Source: an uncultured Alphaproteobacteria bacterium (GTDB lineage Bacteria > Pseudomonadota > Alphaproteobacteria > UBA7879 > UBA5542). Taken from it: a DNA stretch of 35,069 bases. A program made the translations under genes and the position numbers. Below are positions 26,057-34,003 of this stretch, in pieces (position 1 is the stretch's first letter; every line of letters starts with the position of its first letter). Under the pieces are notes generated by a model. That model ran no database searches and was not told the DNA's origin. It saw nothing but the letters and a program-made list of their open reading frames with translations. The stretch is taken from positions 1-35,069 of the forward strand of contig CAIWGV010000036.1 of assembly GCA_903912365.1 (NCBI GenBank), read 5' to 3'.

Positions 26057-28660
26057 TTAAGAAGCTATAGACGTCTCTTTTACTCTTCTGTCGAATTCTG
26101 CGTAGATTTCTTCTGTTAATTTTACAGATCTTTCACCCCAACCGTTCCTCGCTTCAGGAGAGGAGTAATCCTCTCCCCCATCAACTAGGACTTTAAACTT
26201 ACGGTGTGGCAGATCATTTCTGATTAAATCCGCAAGAATTTCCCGAACGATCTTTTCTTCCAGAGACCATTGACTTTCTATAGTTATTTCGGGATTTTTT
26301 TTCAATGATGTCTTAATGAAGTCTGTAAAATATTCTGTCAACTTCACACCCCGCTCATAACCCCAAGAACCACAGACATCCACAGTAAGTTTTCTCAATT
26401 TTTTTGGAAGATGGTCAAAAAATTTTCGCATTTCCCTCGTTTGATTTCCAACCTTATATACAAGGGAGATCACATAAGGAAATTTCATTAAATAAGTAAA
26501 AGCCTTCTCCCTTTGTTCTTCCGTTTTCAAAATACCCATATTTAGTGTTGCTACTCTCTCTTGAATAGATTGCAAAAGCCAGTCCTGTCCATTCTGAACC
26601 ACCCAAGAAAAAAGACTGTCGCGAGCACAATTTTCAAAGCTGTATATCTCAGGGAAAGCTTCAGTCAGCTGCATCGTTTGGGTTTGTGAAATTCTTCCTG
26701 ATGTAATAAAGGGAAAAATTTCCTGGCACAGAGTCTCTACTTCCCATCTTTCTCGATCGATCCCTCTCGCAATATCTAGAAGATAGGGAAAGTTTGCAAG
26801 ATCATGCCTTGAAATAAACCAGACAAGAAAATTTCTGATAAAGAAACATTTCATGTTGATGTTTTTATAAAATCTTAGTTTCTCTGCGGAAGATGCTTTT
26901 GTAACAAAAGGAAATATGGGACTCAAAAAGTCTACATCTTCTACCCACTCCGGTTTATTTGGGCCGGAATAAATGCCCCATGAATCAGAATCAATCCGAT
27001 AACCAAACCCATTTGGCACTCGCTTGATAAGAGGAGCCACCATGAGTGCTTGTTCGGGCGAGGACACTGCTCCGAACACTTTTTTTATCCACGGAGCCTC
27101 GTCTAAAGACGCTGTTTCGTAATATGCATGGTTCTTCAAAACATTTATATTCCCTACTCGAGAGTCTCTTTCAGTACCATTAAAAAAGAGATCGATGTTC
27201 GTTGATTGCAAGTCTATTTTTGAACCCCCCTCTAATTTGAGAAAAACTGACTTTTTGGAGGACAAAACTTTCGAAATAAGATCAAGCTCTTCCCCTGCTT
27301 TTTTCATATCCAAGACTTTCTTTTCCCTATCAAACGGAACACCCAAAAGATACCGCAAGGCATTGACAATGTTCTCCAAACCACTTCTGAGTTCGTAAGA
27401 AACCCCTTTCTTTGTTTTATAATAGGACAGACCTTGATCTGTTTTATTCGAGACAACCTCTGCCCAGTCATTTCTTCCTTGAGAAGATAAGATATCTTCC
27501 CACCTAGGATGACTTGCCACATAGGCTTTTGCTGGCCCCTCTGGAAGAAGCATTGTATCAAAAATGGGCCGACCTTCTTGTAGTCTAAAACATGCATGCA
27601 GAACAACATTGCGAAGAGCCATCTCCACACAATCTGGGAACGGAAATTCTCTAAACTTTGCTGTGGCATATCCTACGGGGAAAAACCCTAATAACTTTGT
27701 TTGAGAGACTAAAAGCAACTTTTCCTCTGATGATAAAGCAAAATAATTGACCGGATTTGCCGTTACTTGAGCCGTAAGTCGATCAAAGTCTGCAAGAGAA
27801 AAGGGATCACAAGCAAGATCCAAGGGACTTCCCACATATCCTTGATAAAATATCTTCATCTCCTCAAGTGAAATTACTCGTCTCCAAAAGAAAGCAGCTA
27901 AAGCTTCTTGAGATCCTTCTTTATTTTCTTCCGCCGCTTTTGTAAGAACTTCTGCAAATCTTTTTTTACGTAGAAGTCGAACGGCATTATTTTTATAGGG
28001 AAGCTCTGTCGCCGCCTCCAACTCCCCTGCTGACAAATACCCTTTATCAAGAATTCTGGGATTTTTATGGCGGACATAAGAGGTCAAAGGTTGGGCAGGA
28101 TTAAAATGCCATATCTCAGAGTAATCTTCTTCAGCTACTGTTACTTCTAAAGTGCGACGATATCCCTGTACTCTGTCCTGACGATTAAACATTCTCAGAT
28201 CCACATCCTTAATGCTGGGTGCTTCCAGATTTAAATCCAAGATTTCTGCAATAGCTTTGAAACGTAATTCTGGATCTTTTATCTCTGTGGCTTTAACAAG
28301 CTTCCCAAGAACATCTGGTGCCAATTTAGAGATAGGATCCACCTCTATTTGATTCGCCAATAGAAACATCTCATCTCTTGGAAATAAGTGGTGCAAGAGG
28401 GAAGTCATGTAGGTTTGAGGATAAGGATGCGTTCCAGGGTAAGACGGGACATCTTCATGAGGAATTGTGTCCTTGCGCCCAAAAACCTTGCTATTATAAA
28501 CTTTTTGATTTTGAATATCTCGACCCGATGGGAGGAGATGCGAGGGAACTCCCTTTTTAATCAAAGCTTCATCCAATCCATGAAAGTAACCAGCATCAAG
28601 TCCTGAAAAAGCTTTCTGAATAAAACAAAAAAGAAGAACGAACCTTAAAAAATATCTCAT
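26057..28660 (-). CDS. Large secreted protein of unknown function
   Basis: 867 residues, with a signal peptide (MRYFLRFVLLFCFIQKAFS) and no later membrane segment, so it is likely exported or periplasmic. I do not recognise the family. Visible features: a Cys at the head of a helix-like stretch (FPFPDCVEMALRNVVLH, residues 339-355), a following Trp-rich part (HPRWEDIL, NDWAEVVS, 384-404) and YELRSGLENIVNALRYLLG (422-440), which together look like a conserved core. The C-terminal 250 residues are charged and helix-rich. No good ribosome binding site is seen before the ATG. It converges with the integrase (8-bp gap), as cargo often does. A role in host interaction is inference from size and export only. 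Confidence 0.7.
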   Translation of the reverse strand: MRYFLRFVLLFCFIQKAFSGLDAGYFHGLDEALIKKGVPSHLLPSGRDIQNQKVYNSKVFGRKDTIPHEDVPSYPGTHPYPQTYMTSLLHHLFPRDEMFLLANQIEVDPISKLAPDVLGKLVKATEIKDPELRFKAIAEILDLNLEAPSIKDVDLRMFNRQDRVQGYRRTLEVTVAEEDYSEIWHFNPAQPLTSYVRHKNPRILDKGYLSAGELEAATELPYKNNAVRLLRKKRFAEVLTKAAEENKEGSQEALAAFFWRRVISLEEMKIFYQGYVGSPLDLACDPFSLADFDRLTAQVTANPVNYFALSSEEKLLLVSQTKLLGFFPVGYATAKFREFPFPDCVEMALRNVVLHACFRLQEGRPIFDTMLLPEGPAKAYVASHPRWEDILSSQGRNDWAEVVSNKTDQGLSYYKTKKGVSYELRSGLENIVNALRYLLGVPFDREKKVLDMKKAGEELDLISKVLSSKKSVFLKLEGGSKIDLQSTNIDLFFNGTERDSRVGNINVLKNHAYYETASLDEAPWIKKVFGAVSSPEQALMVAPLIKRVPNGFGYRIDSDSWGIYSGPNKPEWVEDVDFLSPIFPFVTKASSAEKLRFYKNINMKCFFIRNFLVWFISRHDLANFPYLLDIARGIDRERWEVETLCQEIFPFITSGRISQTQTMQLTEAFPEIYSFENCARDSLFSWVVQNGQDWLLQSIQERVATLNMGILKTEEQREKAFTYLMKFPYVISLVYKVGNQTREMRKFFDHLPKKLRKLTVDVCGSWGYERGVKLTEYFTDFIKTSLKKNPEITIESQWSLEEKIVREILADLIRNDLPHRKFKVLVDGGEDYSSPEARNGWGERSVKLTEEIYAEFDRRVKETSIAS

Positions 28661-28740
28661 GTGGGATATATAGAGAGTTTTTTAAGTAGTTTCAATGGAC
28701 CGAGGGGAGAATCTCATTAACCCCCTTTAACCAATATTAA

Positions 28741-28769
28741 TTGACATTTACAGGTCCTCTATTTTATTT
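28741..28769 (+). promoter_or_regulatory. Candidate promoter for the gene at 28825
   Basis: A perfect -35 box TTGACA (28741-28746) is followed after 17 bp by the weak -10 candidate TTATTT (28764-28769). It lies about 80 bp upstream of the chosen start codon. The -10 is poor, so only the position and the -35 support it. Confidence 0.4.
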
Positions 28770-28824
28770 TCTATCAAAAGTTCAAATTTTGTTTGGTGAA
28801 GATGTAAAAAGGGGGAGAATTTTT

Positions 28825-29793
28825 ATGTATTACGGAATTCCAGAGGGGTATTATTCTTTAACTCAAGTTTTCCATTTTCTGGGCCGAGATACGTTTGGAG
28901 AGTCTGCCTGGAAAAAGATGGCAAATGAATGCACGCACTATAGGCTCCTCCATGAAATAACTCCACGTCTTGAGAAAGAGATAATGAGCCAGATCTATGT
29001 GCTTTTACTGTCTATAGATTATTCCAGAAATTACAGGAGATACTCTTCTTTTACCACCATAGATTCCTGCTTATGTGATTTAAGAGTGCAAAATATGATC
29101 GAACACTCTCATGATTGGCACATGAGAGATCTGATCGGATCTGCAAGACCTCCCGAGAACTTAAAAAAGTTTATGGAATACGTTTTCAGATACATTTTGA
29201 TCAAAAAAAGACTCGTTTGGATGATGGAGCATGCGGGATTGACTATTTTTATTCATGATCAACGTACAGATCATACCCGGGAAATCAGTTTTACTTTATG
29301 GCGAGCCTCTGATTTTCTTGAAGGAAATGGATTTCTTTATGATTTTTTCACGGGTTTTGGATCTTATACATTTTCTGAAGATGGAATCCCCATTCCTTAC
29401 AAAGGATTCTTACTTGTGGAAAAAGAAGCTTTTGAAAAGTTTAGAGCGGGAGATTATGAGAGTTACTCAAAAGAAGAACTTCTCGATGTAATTGATCTCT
29501 TAACAGAAAAACTTAAAAAACAAGAGACACAAAAGGAGGAGTTTCAATCCTGGCCCTCCCATTATACAACGCCAGAGATTGAGGGGATCAAAAGGGTTGT
29601 GAGCACCTATAACATTACTTATGAGAATCAACCTACCGTAGAGCAGGCTCGGGATTATTTTAGAAAAGAATGTCCTGGAATTACAGGCAATATCGCGGCA
29701 GCTTTAGCTACAGTCGTCAGAACACCTGAGGTCAGAAAAGGAGGATATTACAAATCTCCCAAGTTTCAAGGGCATTCTCCTAAAAAAGAATAA
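28825..29793 (+). CDS. Orphan cytosolic protein of the integrated element
   Basis: 322 residues from the ATG at 28825, which has a strong GGGGGAG 8 bases upstream. The frame is open back to a TTG at 28741, but that TTG is part of a -35-like box. No signal peptide or membrane segment. The N-terminus (YYSLTQVFHFLGRDTFG) looks like a helix-turn-helix or short recognition domain; the middle has WRASDFLEGNGFLYDFF; the last 65 residues (YTTPEIEGIKRVVSTYNI to ATVVRTPEVRKGGYY) look like a separate small winged-helix-like domain that I associate with proteobacterial mobile elements. No confirmed family. It is divergent from the large secreted-protein gene. Confidence 0.6.
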   Translation: MYYGIPEGYYSLTQVFHFLGRDTFGESAWKKMANECTHYRLLHEITPRLEKEIMSQIYVLLLSIDYSRNYRRYSSFTTIDSCLCDLRVQNMIEHSHDWHMRDLIGSARPPENLKKFMEYVFRYILIKKRLVWMMEHAGLTIFIHDQRTDHTREISFTLWRASDFLEGNGFLYDFFTGFGSYTFSEDGIPIPYKGFLLVEKEAFEKFRAGDYESYSKEELLDVIDLLTEKLKKQETQKEEFQSWPSHYTTPEIEGIKRVVSTYNITYENQPTVEQARDYFRKECPGITGNIAAALATVVRTPEVRKGGYYKSPKFQGHSPKKE

Positions 29794-29910
29794 TTTCTGG
29801 ATGCCCTTCAACCTCTTAAATCCTTTTCTGTAAACGATTCTAGGTTTGTTTTAAGAGGGGTTCAACCCCTTGGAAAAAATGGTAATTTAAAGCACCCGAC
29901 CCCTTGAAGG
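29766..29910. repeat. Cluster of inverted repeats between the orphan gene and the alpA-like gene
   Basis: Three separate perfect pairs are seen: AAGGGCAT / ATGCCCTT (29768-29775 and 29801-29808, spanning the stop codon), CCTCTTAAA / TTTAAGAGG (29812-29820 and 29850-29858), and the near-palindrome AGGGGTTCAACCCCT (29856-29870). CCCCTTGAAGG (29900-29910) repeats part of these again. The arrangement suggests a folded RNA, terminator or protein-binding site. Confidence 0.55.
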
Positions 29911-29944
29911 ACTTCTGTCTTATTTATTTTTATCCTACGCTTTC

Positions 29945-29976
29945 CCTCATTGATTAACTTTTATGAAATGAGGAAA
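29945..29976 (+). promoter_or_regulatory. Hairpin that covers the ribosome binding site of the alpA-like gene
   Basis: TTTCCCTCATT on the left can pair with AATGAGGAAA on the right (10 bp with one bulged C, loop about 15 nt). The right arm contains the AGGA ribosome binding site just before the ATG at 29979. Translation could thus be held down unless the hairpin is opened. The pairing is visible; regulation is inference. Confidence 0.4.
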
Positions 29977-29978
29977 AA

Positions 29979-30185
29979 ATGAAAGAATTACAATTTAACG
30001 ACAAATTACTGAATCGCCGAGAAGCGGCAGAGCTTCTGGGCACAACGGAGGGAACGCTAGCGGTTTGGACCTGTAACAAGCGGTATAACTTGCCTGTGGT
30101 CAAGGTGGGGAGGCTTGTGAAGTACAAGCTCTCGGATCTCATCACCTTTATCGATAATCGCACGGTTTATGGACGGGAGGCGTAA
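29979..30185 (+). CDS. AlpA/excisionase-like helix-turn-helix protein
   Basis: 68 residues. The pattern LNRREAAELLGTTEGTLAVWTCNKRYNLPVVKVGRLVKYKLSDLITFID (split here as residues 11 to 59) is the MerR-like HTH_17 fold of AlpA and Xis proteins: a helix-turn-helix, a wing, and the final strand plus helix that reads the helix name slot. Such proteins regulate integrases or direct excision. The stop is followed directly by the ATG of the ATPase gene, so the two are co-translated. Confidence 0.85.
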   Translation: MKELQFNDKLLNRREAAELLGTTEGTLAVWTCNKRYNLPVVKVGRLVKYKLSDLITFIDNRTVYGREA

Positions 30186-31196
30186 ATGGAGCAGAAAAGA
30201 GAAAAGCCCGCTGTTGGAGCAGACGGGCCCTATAATCTAAATCGTTCTCATAGTATCGTACTGGCCCCCGAAAATCAATCGAAGATTGTGACATTGAAGG
30301 CGTTTCTGGCGCATCCATGGCCACCACGGGAATTGATTTTGGAGCCTTGGCTTGCAACACAAAGCCTCAACATGATCTATTCCTGGCGAGGCGTGGGAAA
30401 AACCCACGTGGCTTTGGGTATTGCCTATGCGGTAGCCTCAGGCGGCGAGTTCCTAGGCTGGAAGGCGGATAAGCCGAGAGGTGTCTTGTATCTCGATGGA
30501 GAGATGCCGGGGAATGCGTTGCATGAGCGATTACATGCCTTGACGCAAGGAGCGCCAGACTTTCCTGAGGAAAACTTCCGGTTGCTGACCCCGGATCTTC
30601 AGAAAGGCTTTATGCCGGATCTGGCAACCTTCAAAGGGCAACAGGAGATCGATCGGTTTATTCTGCCCTCCACAGAGCTTATCATCGTGGATAATCTCTC
30701 GTGCCTGCTGCGAGGCGATGGACGAGAGAACGAAGCGGAAAGTTGGATCAGCTGTGGCCAATGGGCCCTCGCCAAGCGTGCTCAAGGGAAGAGCATCATC
30801 TTCATCCACCATGCGGGGAAGAACGGGAACCAGCGGGGTACCTCCAAGCGAGAGGATATTCTCGATACAGTGATGGTGCTCAAACGTCCCAGCGATTATG
30901 AAGCCAGCGACGGCGCCCGATTCGAGGTGCACTTTGAAAAGGCCCGACATCTCTATGGAGAGAATGTGGAGCCTTTTGTGGCAAGTCTCACGCAGGAAGG
31001 GTCAACCCAGTCTTGGAAGATGCTGCCCCTGGTAGAATCCAACCGGATTAAGGTGATTGATCTCTATCGAGAAGGACTGTCCATCAAGGACATTGTGGAA
31101 GAACTTGAGGTCGACCGAAGCACCGTCTATAGGATCCTCAATAAAGCAGAATCGGAGGGTGAGATTAGACCACTGAGAGGGAGGAGGAGGGGGTGA
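30186..31196 (+). CDS. RepA-like hexameric helicase ATPase with C-terminal HTH
   Basis: 336 residues. A RecA-fold domain (about 35-280, AAA_25/RepA type) has Walker A SWRGVGKTHVALG (66-78), GVLYLDGEMPG (99-109), Walker B ELIIVDN (164-170) and IIFIHHAGKNGNQRGTS (204-220). It resembles the replicative helicases of IncQ-type plasmids and phage satellites. A resolvase-type helix-turn-helix (LSIKDIVEELEVDRSTVYRILNKA, 298-321) is fused at the C-terminus. It begins on the base after the AlpA-like gene. Its DNA is visibly richer in G+C than the neighbouring cargo genes, suggesting a different source. The repeat cluster that may be its origin starts 13 bp downstream. Confidence 0.85.
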   Translation: MEQKREKPAVGADGPYNLNRSHSIVLAPENQSKIVTLKAFLAHPWPPRELILEPWLATQSLNMIYSWRGVGKTHVALGIAYAVASGGEFLGWKADKPRGVLYLDGEMPGNALHERLHALTQGAPDFPEENFRLLTPDLQKGFMPDLATFKGQQEIDRFILPSTELIIVDNLSCLLRGDGRENEAESWISCGQWALAKRAQGKSIIFIHHAGKNGNQRGTSKREDILDTVMVLKRPSDYEASDGARFEVHFEKARHLYGENVEPFVASLTQEGSTQSWKMLPLVESNRIKVIDLYREGLSIKDIVEELEVDRSTVYRILNKAESEGEIRPLRGRRRG

Positions 31197-31208
31197 AAAC
31201 ACCCACTT

Positions 31209-31415
31209 TGTCGCATGTCGCATTCTCTAGAGCGTGCGACACGCGACAAACGCCTCTCTTTTGTGCGACAGGGGATGCAACAAATTTGTGGCATTTGGAT
31301 CTAGAATCCTTGTGGGGACTGAGTTTTACGCGCGACATCTTCTGCGACACCGATGCGACAGACTCCTCCAAAACCATGCGACAAATGGGGGTATTTTTTG
31401 GCGTGTTTTGTTGCA
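31209..31415. repeat. Cluster of TGCGACA repeats, candidate iterons
   Basis: Seven exact copies in 175 bp: TGTCGCA (reverse orientation) at 31209 and 31216, and TGCGACA at 31235, 31264, 31343, 31354 and 31377. Near-copies lie at 31242 and 31331 (CGCGACA), 31276 (TGCAACA), 31287 (TGTGGCA) and 31409 (TGTTGCA). TGCAACAAATTTGTGGCA (31276-31293) is a near-perfect palindrome made from two of them. The first two copies abut head to tail, as do 31235 and 31242. Clustered short repeats just after a helicase gene suggest a replication origin or the operator of a replication control protein. The gap 31197-31595 holds no convincing gene. Confidence 0.8.
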
Positions 31416-31595
31416 TGAAAAATGGCGTAAATTGGAGGTCAGTTCAACCCTGCATTTTTTAGATTTTCTCGCTACTGGTTTGTTGCCAAACTTGTTATCA
31501 GACAACCTGCCCCAGACCGTCTCTCTAACTCAACCAATTTTTAAAATCGTTAAAGGTAGTTTATATGTACTGCATCTCATAGAGTTTATGGGATG

Positions 31596-32285
31596 TCATG
31601 ATCCTAAATGAAGTTCATAGCTAATATACTTTTCAGGAGGCAATCCATGTAAAGATTCTACTCTCTCTTTAAACCCTAGCCCCTCGTACAATGCCTTAGC
31701 GCCTTCGTTTATTCTGCGCGTAGCAATATACATATGTTGTGTGCTGGGACTCATTGATCTCAGCAACTCATACATGGTAACTTTTCCAATGCCTTGTTTC
31801 TGAAAAGAAGGGAGAATGTAGAACTGCCTTACGTATATAGAATGCTCTGGAAAACCTGCAGGCTTTTGAACATACTTATCCCACTCTTCGACACTAAAAA
31901 AGCCAATTAAGCTGCCTTCTTTAGTTTCTAGACGAACATGGGAAATTCCAGGAGTTCCTAAGGCTTCTCTTTCTTCTTGAAAGGCTCCTGCTAGAGCGGA
32001 TTCTTTAGCTTTGTCAGTTCCACCCAGTTCTTTCGTTCGCTCTGTTCCAAACAAGTCTTCGGCCGTAAAAGTAGTATACGCCCTCAAGAAGGACTCTTTA
32101 AAACCTTTTTCCTCTTCCATAAGATCCGAAGAGGAAGGAAGGATTCTCGCTTGAAATGGTGTTGTTCTCGCTACACAGGAAAATACCCTTGAACCAGAAG
32201 CTGTTTCTTGCTCAAGACATGCGGCTTGCAGCAGAAAAGAAAAGCTACAAAGAGTTAAGATGATTTTGAATAGATTTTTTTTCAT
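31596..32285 (-). CDS. Secreted GNAT-family acetyltransferase
   Basis: 229 residues. A clear signal peptide (MKKNLFKIILTLCSFSFLLQA) precedes a GNAT domain (about 90-225). Motif A is VRQFYILPSFQKQGIGKVTMYELL with the acetyl-CoA pyrophosphate loop QKQGIG; motif B follows with ATRRINEGAKALYEGLGFKE. GNAT enzymes normally work in the cytosol with acetyl-CoA, so export suggests action inside a host cell, where acetyl-CoA exists. The start has AGGAG 7 bases upstream. A cysteine follows the signal segment (QAAC), but the -3 residue is not that of a good lipobox. Confidence 0.85.
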   Translation of the reverse strand: MKKNLFKIILTLCSFSFLLQAACLEQETASGSRVFSCVARTTPFQARILPSSSDLMEEEKGFKESFLRAYTTFTAEDLFGTERTKELGGTDKAKESALAGAFQEEREALGTPGISHVRLETKEGSLIGFFSVEEWDKYVQKPAGFPEHSIYVRQFYILPSFQKQGIGKVTMYELLRSMSPSTQHMYIATRRINEGAKALYEGLGFKERVESLHGLPPEKYISYELHLGS

Positions 32286-32307
32286 AAACTTTCTCCTATT
32301 AAGACAG

Positions 32308-32347
32308 GTTCTTAACCTTATATAGGGATTACACAGCTTAAGAACAA
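32308..32347 (-). promoter_or_regulatory. Candidate promoter with flanking inverted repeat for the GNAT gene
   Basis: On the - strand, TTGTTC (complement of 32342-32347) and TATATA (32319-32324) are 17 bp apart. The 8-bp perfect inverted repeat GTTCTTAA / TTAAGAAC (32308-32315 and 32338-32345) brackets the -10 and overlaps the -35, a usual place for a repressor operator. Confidence 0.45.
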
Positions 32348-32359
32348 CTTATTTCTTAC

Positions 32360-32641
32360 TTACGCAGGAGCTCTTCTTTTCAGAGAAGTTGCTCTGACCG
32401 TTTGAAGGAAATTTTTCTTCCCTTTTTCCCTCAAAATCCGCTCTTCAAGTTTCCCCCTGAAACCCGCGTATTTCTGCGGAATCTGCAAACTCGATTGGAG
32501 TTTGTGTATTGCGTATAAGAACTTTCCTCTCTTCCAAACTTTTTCCAACTTACAAATTCTATCTCCCAATAAGCCTCTCTCACCGATTAAAAAGGCCTCT
32601 CTGCCCAACTGGAAGAGGACAGCAAAAACCGCGGGAAGCAT
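32360..32641 (-). CDS. Small basic hypothetical protein, doubtful
   Basis: From the ATG at 32641 an open frame of 93 codons runs to 32360 (a TTG four codons upstream is also possible). The product begins MLPAVFAVLFQLGREAF, is very rich in Lys and Arg, and matches no family I recognise. There is no clear ribosome binding site. It lies between the GNAT and Fic genes in a 570-bp stretch that is otherwise empty apart from the GNAT promoter. It may be a remnant or chance frame. Confidence 0.25.
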   Translation of the reverse strand: MLPAVFAVLFQLGREAFLIGERGLLGDRICKLEKVWKRGKFLYAIHKLQSSLQIPQKYAGFRGKLEERILREKGKKNFLQTVRATSLKRRAPA

Positions 32642-32855
32642 TCTCAGATTCAAAATGAAATAAGCGTGGAAAATTTATCGCAGGAGATATCGAAATAGGA
32701 GAAGATGCGCATTCCCTCGTAACCCCATCTATCCCCTCTCCTGCCTCTTAAAAATGAGCGAAACGATTTAGGAAAGCAAAGCTGTACGGAAAGAAATCTT
32801 AGTCCTTATTGGAAACTATGGAAGTGTTTACAGGCTGAAGATTCCCGGGGTTTGA

Positions 32856-33992
32856 TTAATACTCTTTTTCAAGCAAGGCAATATAAGGGTCGAACCGGTA
32901 CGGCTTATTGCGTTTATTGGGACTACCTTCTGATACCATTTTCAGTTCTATCATTTGCTTGAAAACGTTACTGACTGTGTTATAGGCTTTTCCACAGTGT
33001 TGGCTCACATCTGGAATGCGCGTCACAGGATTAGAAAACAAGAAATTCAAAACAAGCAGGGCAGTTTCCCGTATCCTTGAAAACTTCGGATTTTTTTGTA
33101 TTTCTGTTTTAAGCTTTACCTCTAAAGCTTCTATTTCCTTTGCTCTATGGTGAGCGTCAAGAGCACCTTCTTCAATTGCTCTCAAATAATAGGCAATCCA
33201 TCCTTCAAAGTCGCCCTTGGTTCGCACGCCATCTAGTCGTTGATAATATTCTGCTTGATGCTTTTTAAAATAATAAGAAATGTATAAAACGGGAGCGCTG
33301 AGCAAGTCATTGTGGATAAGCATCAAGATGATTAAAAGCCGTCCAATACGACCGTTCCCATCCAGGAAAGGGTGGATGGTTTCAAATTGAACGTGAGCTA
33401 GGCCTGCTCTGATCAGAGGAGGGAGATCGGAGGGTTCATTCATATACCTCTCAAGATCTGCCATAAGCTTTGGAACTTCTGGTGCAGGAGGGGGCACAAG
33501 TTCTCCCACACGCACAGATTGTTTGCGGAAAGCGCCAGGCGTAAACTTGTCGCCTTCCCCTGAAGAAAGCAAAAGAGCATGCGCCGTTAAAATAACACGA
33601 GACACCAAAGGAAGGTTTTCCTCTCGAATCATCTTGACCGCTGCATCTAAGGCTTCTGTGTAGTTTAAAACAAGCTGTGTATCTTTATTGGGCTTAGATT
33701 CGCCAAGGGTAGATGTAAATACCTCCATCAAAGTTGTGTGAATATTCTCAATGGCGGACGATAAGAGAGCTTCTTTCATGATATAAGCTTTTATGAATCG
33801 CTTTGGGTCGGGTAAGCGTAAACTCATTTCATTGAGCTGCCCTAAAGCGAAGCTAGCCTTTCCGTATAGAGACATTATCTCTTCATTAATTACAAAAGCA
33901 GGACCCTCAGGAGGGAGAGGATTCGGAATAAAATAACGGGTGTCCCCGAGGACCTGATAGGTGCCTGTTTGTCTTTTAAAATCCTGATCCAT
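32856..33992 (-). CDS. Fic-family protein (probable AMPylase) with winged-helix C-terminus
   Basis: 378 residues, full length. The N-terminal inhibitory motif is SAIEN (S78-E82-N83 within LLSSAIENIHTT), which in class II Fic proteins places a Glu in the ATP pocket and keeps the enzyme quiet. The catalytic motif HPFLDGNGRIGR is at 207-218 with His207. The C-terminal part (about 310-370) is a winged helix (NPVTRIPDVSQHCGKAYNTVSNVFKQMIE). GGAGG lies about 7 bases before the ATG. Such stand-alone, autoinhibited Fic proteins can modify host or own proteins; the target is unknown. The winged helix and the paired operators upstream suggest self-regulation. Confidence 0.92.
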   Translation of the reverse strand: MDQDFKRQTGTYQVLGDTRYFIPNPLPPEGPAFVINEEIMSLYGKASFALGQLNEMSLRLPDPKRFIKAYIMKEALLSSAIENIHTTLMEVFTSTLGESKPNKDTQLVLNYTEALDAAVKMIREENLPLVSRVILTAHALLLSSGEGDKFTPGAFRKQSVRVGELVPPPAPEVPKLMADLERYMNEPSDLPPLIRAGLAHVQFETIHPFLDGNGRIGRLLIILMLIHNDLLSAPVLYISYYFKKHQAEYYQRLDGVRTKGDFEGWIAYYLRAIEEGALDAHHRAKEIEALEVKLKTEIQKNPKFSRIRETALLVLNFLFSNPVTRIPDVSQHCGKAYNTVSNVFKQMIELKMVSEGSPNKRNKPYRFDPYIALLEKEY

Positions 33993-34003
33993 GGGTTTTC
34001 CTC

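Noticed and set aside
28741-28824. TTG start adding 28 residues to the orphan gene at 28825
   Set aside because: The TTG is part of a perfect TTGACA box, while the ATG at 28825 has a strong ribosome binding site.
31193-31611. Open frames on the + strand through the TGCGACA cluster (for example 31234-31611)
   Set aside because: Their products are rich in His, Cys and Asp only because they translate the repeats; no ribosome binding site and no family resemblance.
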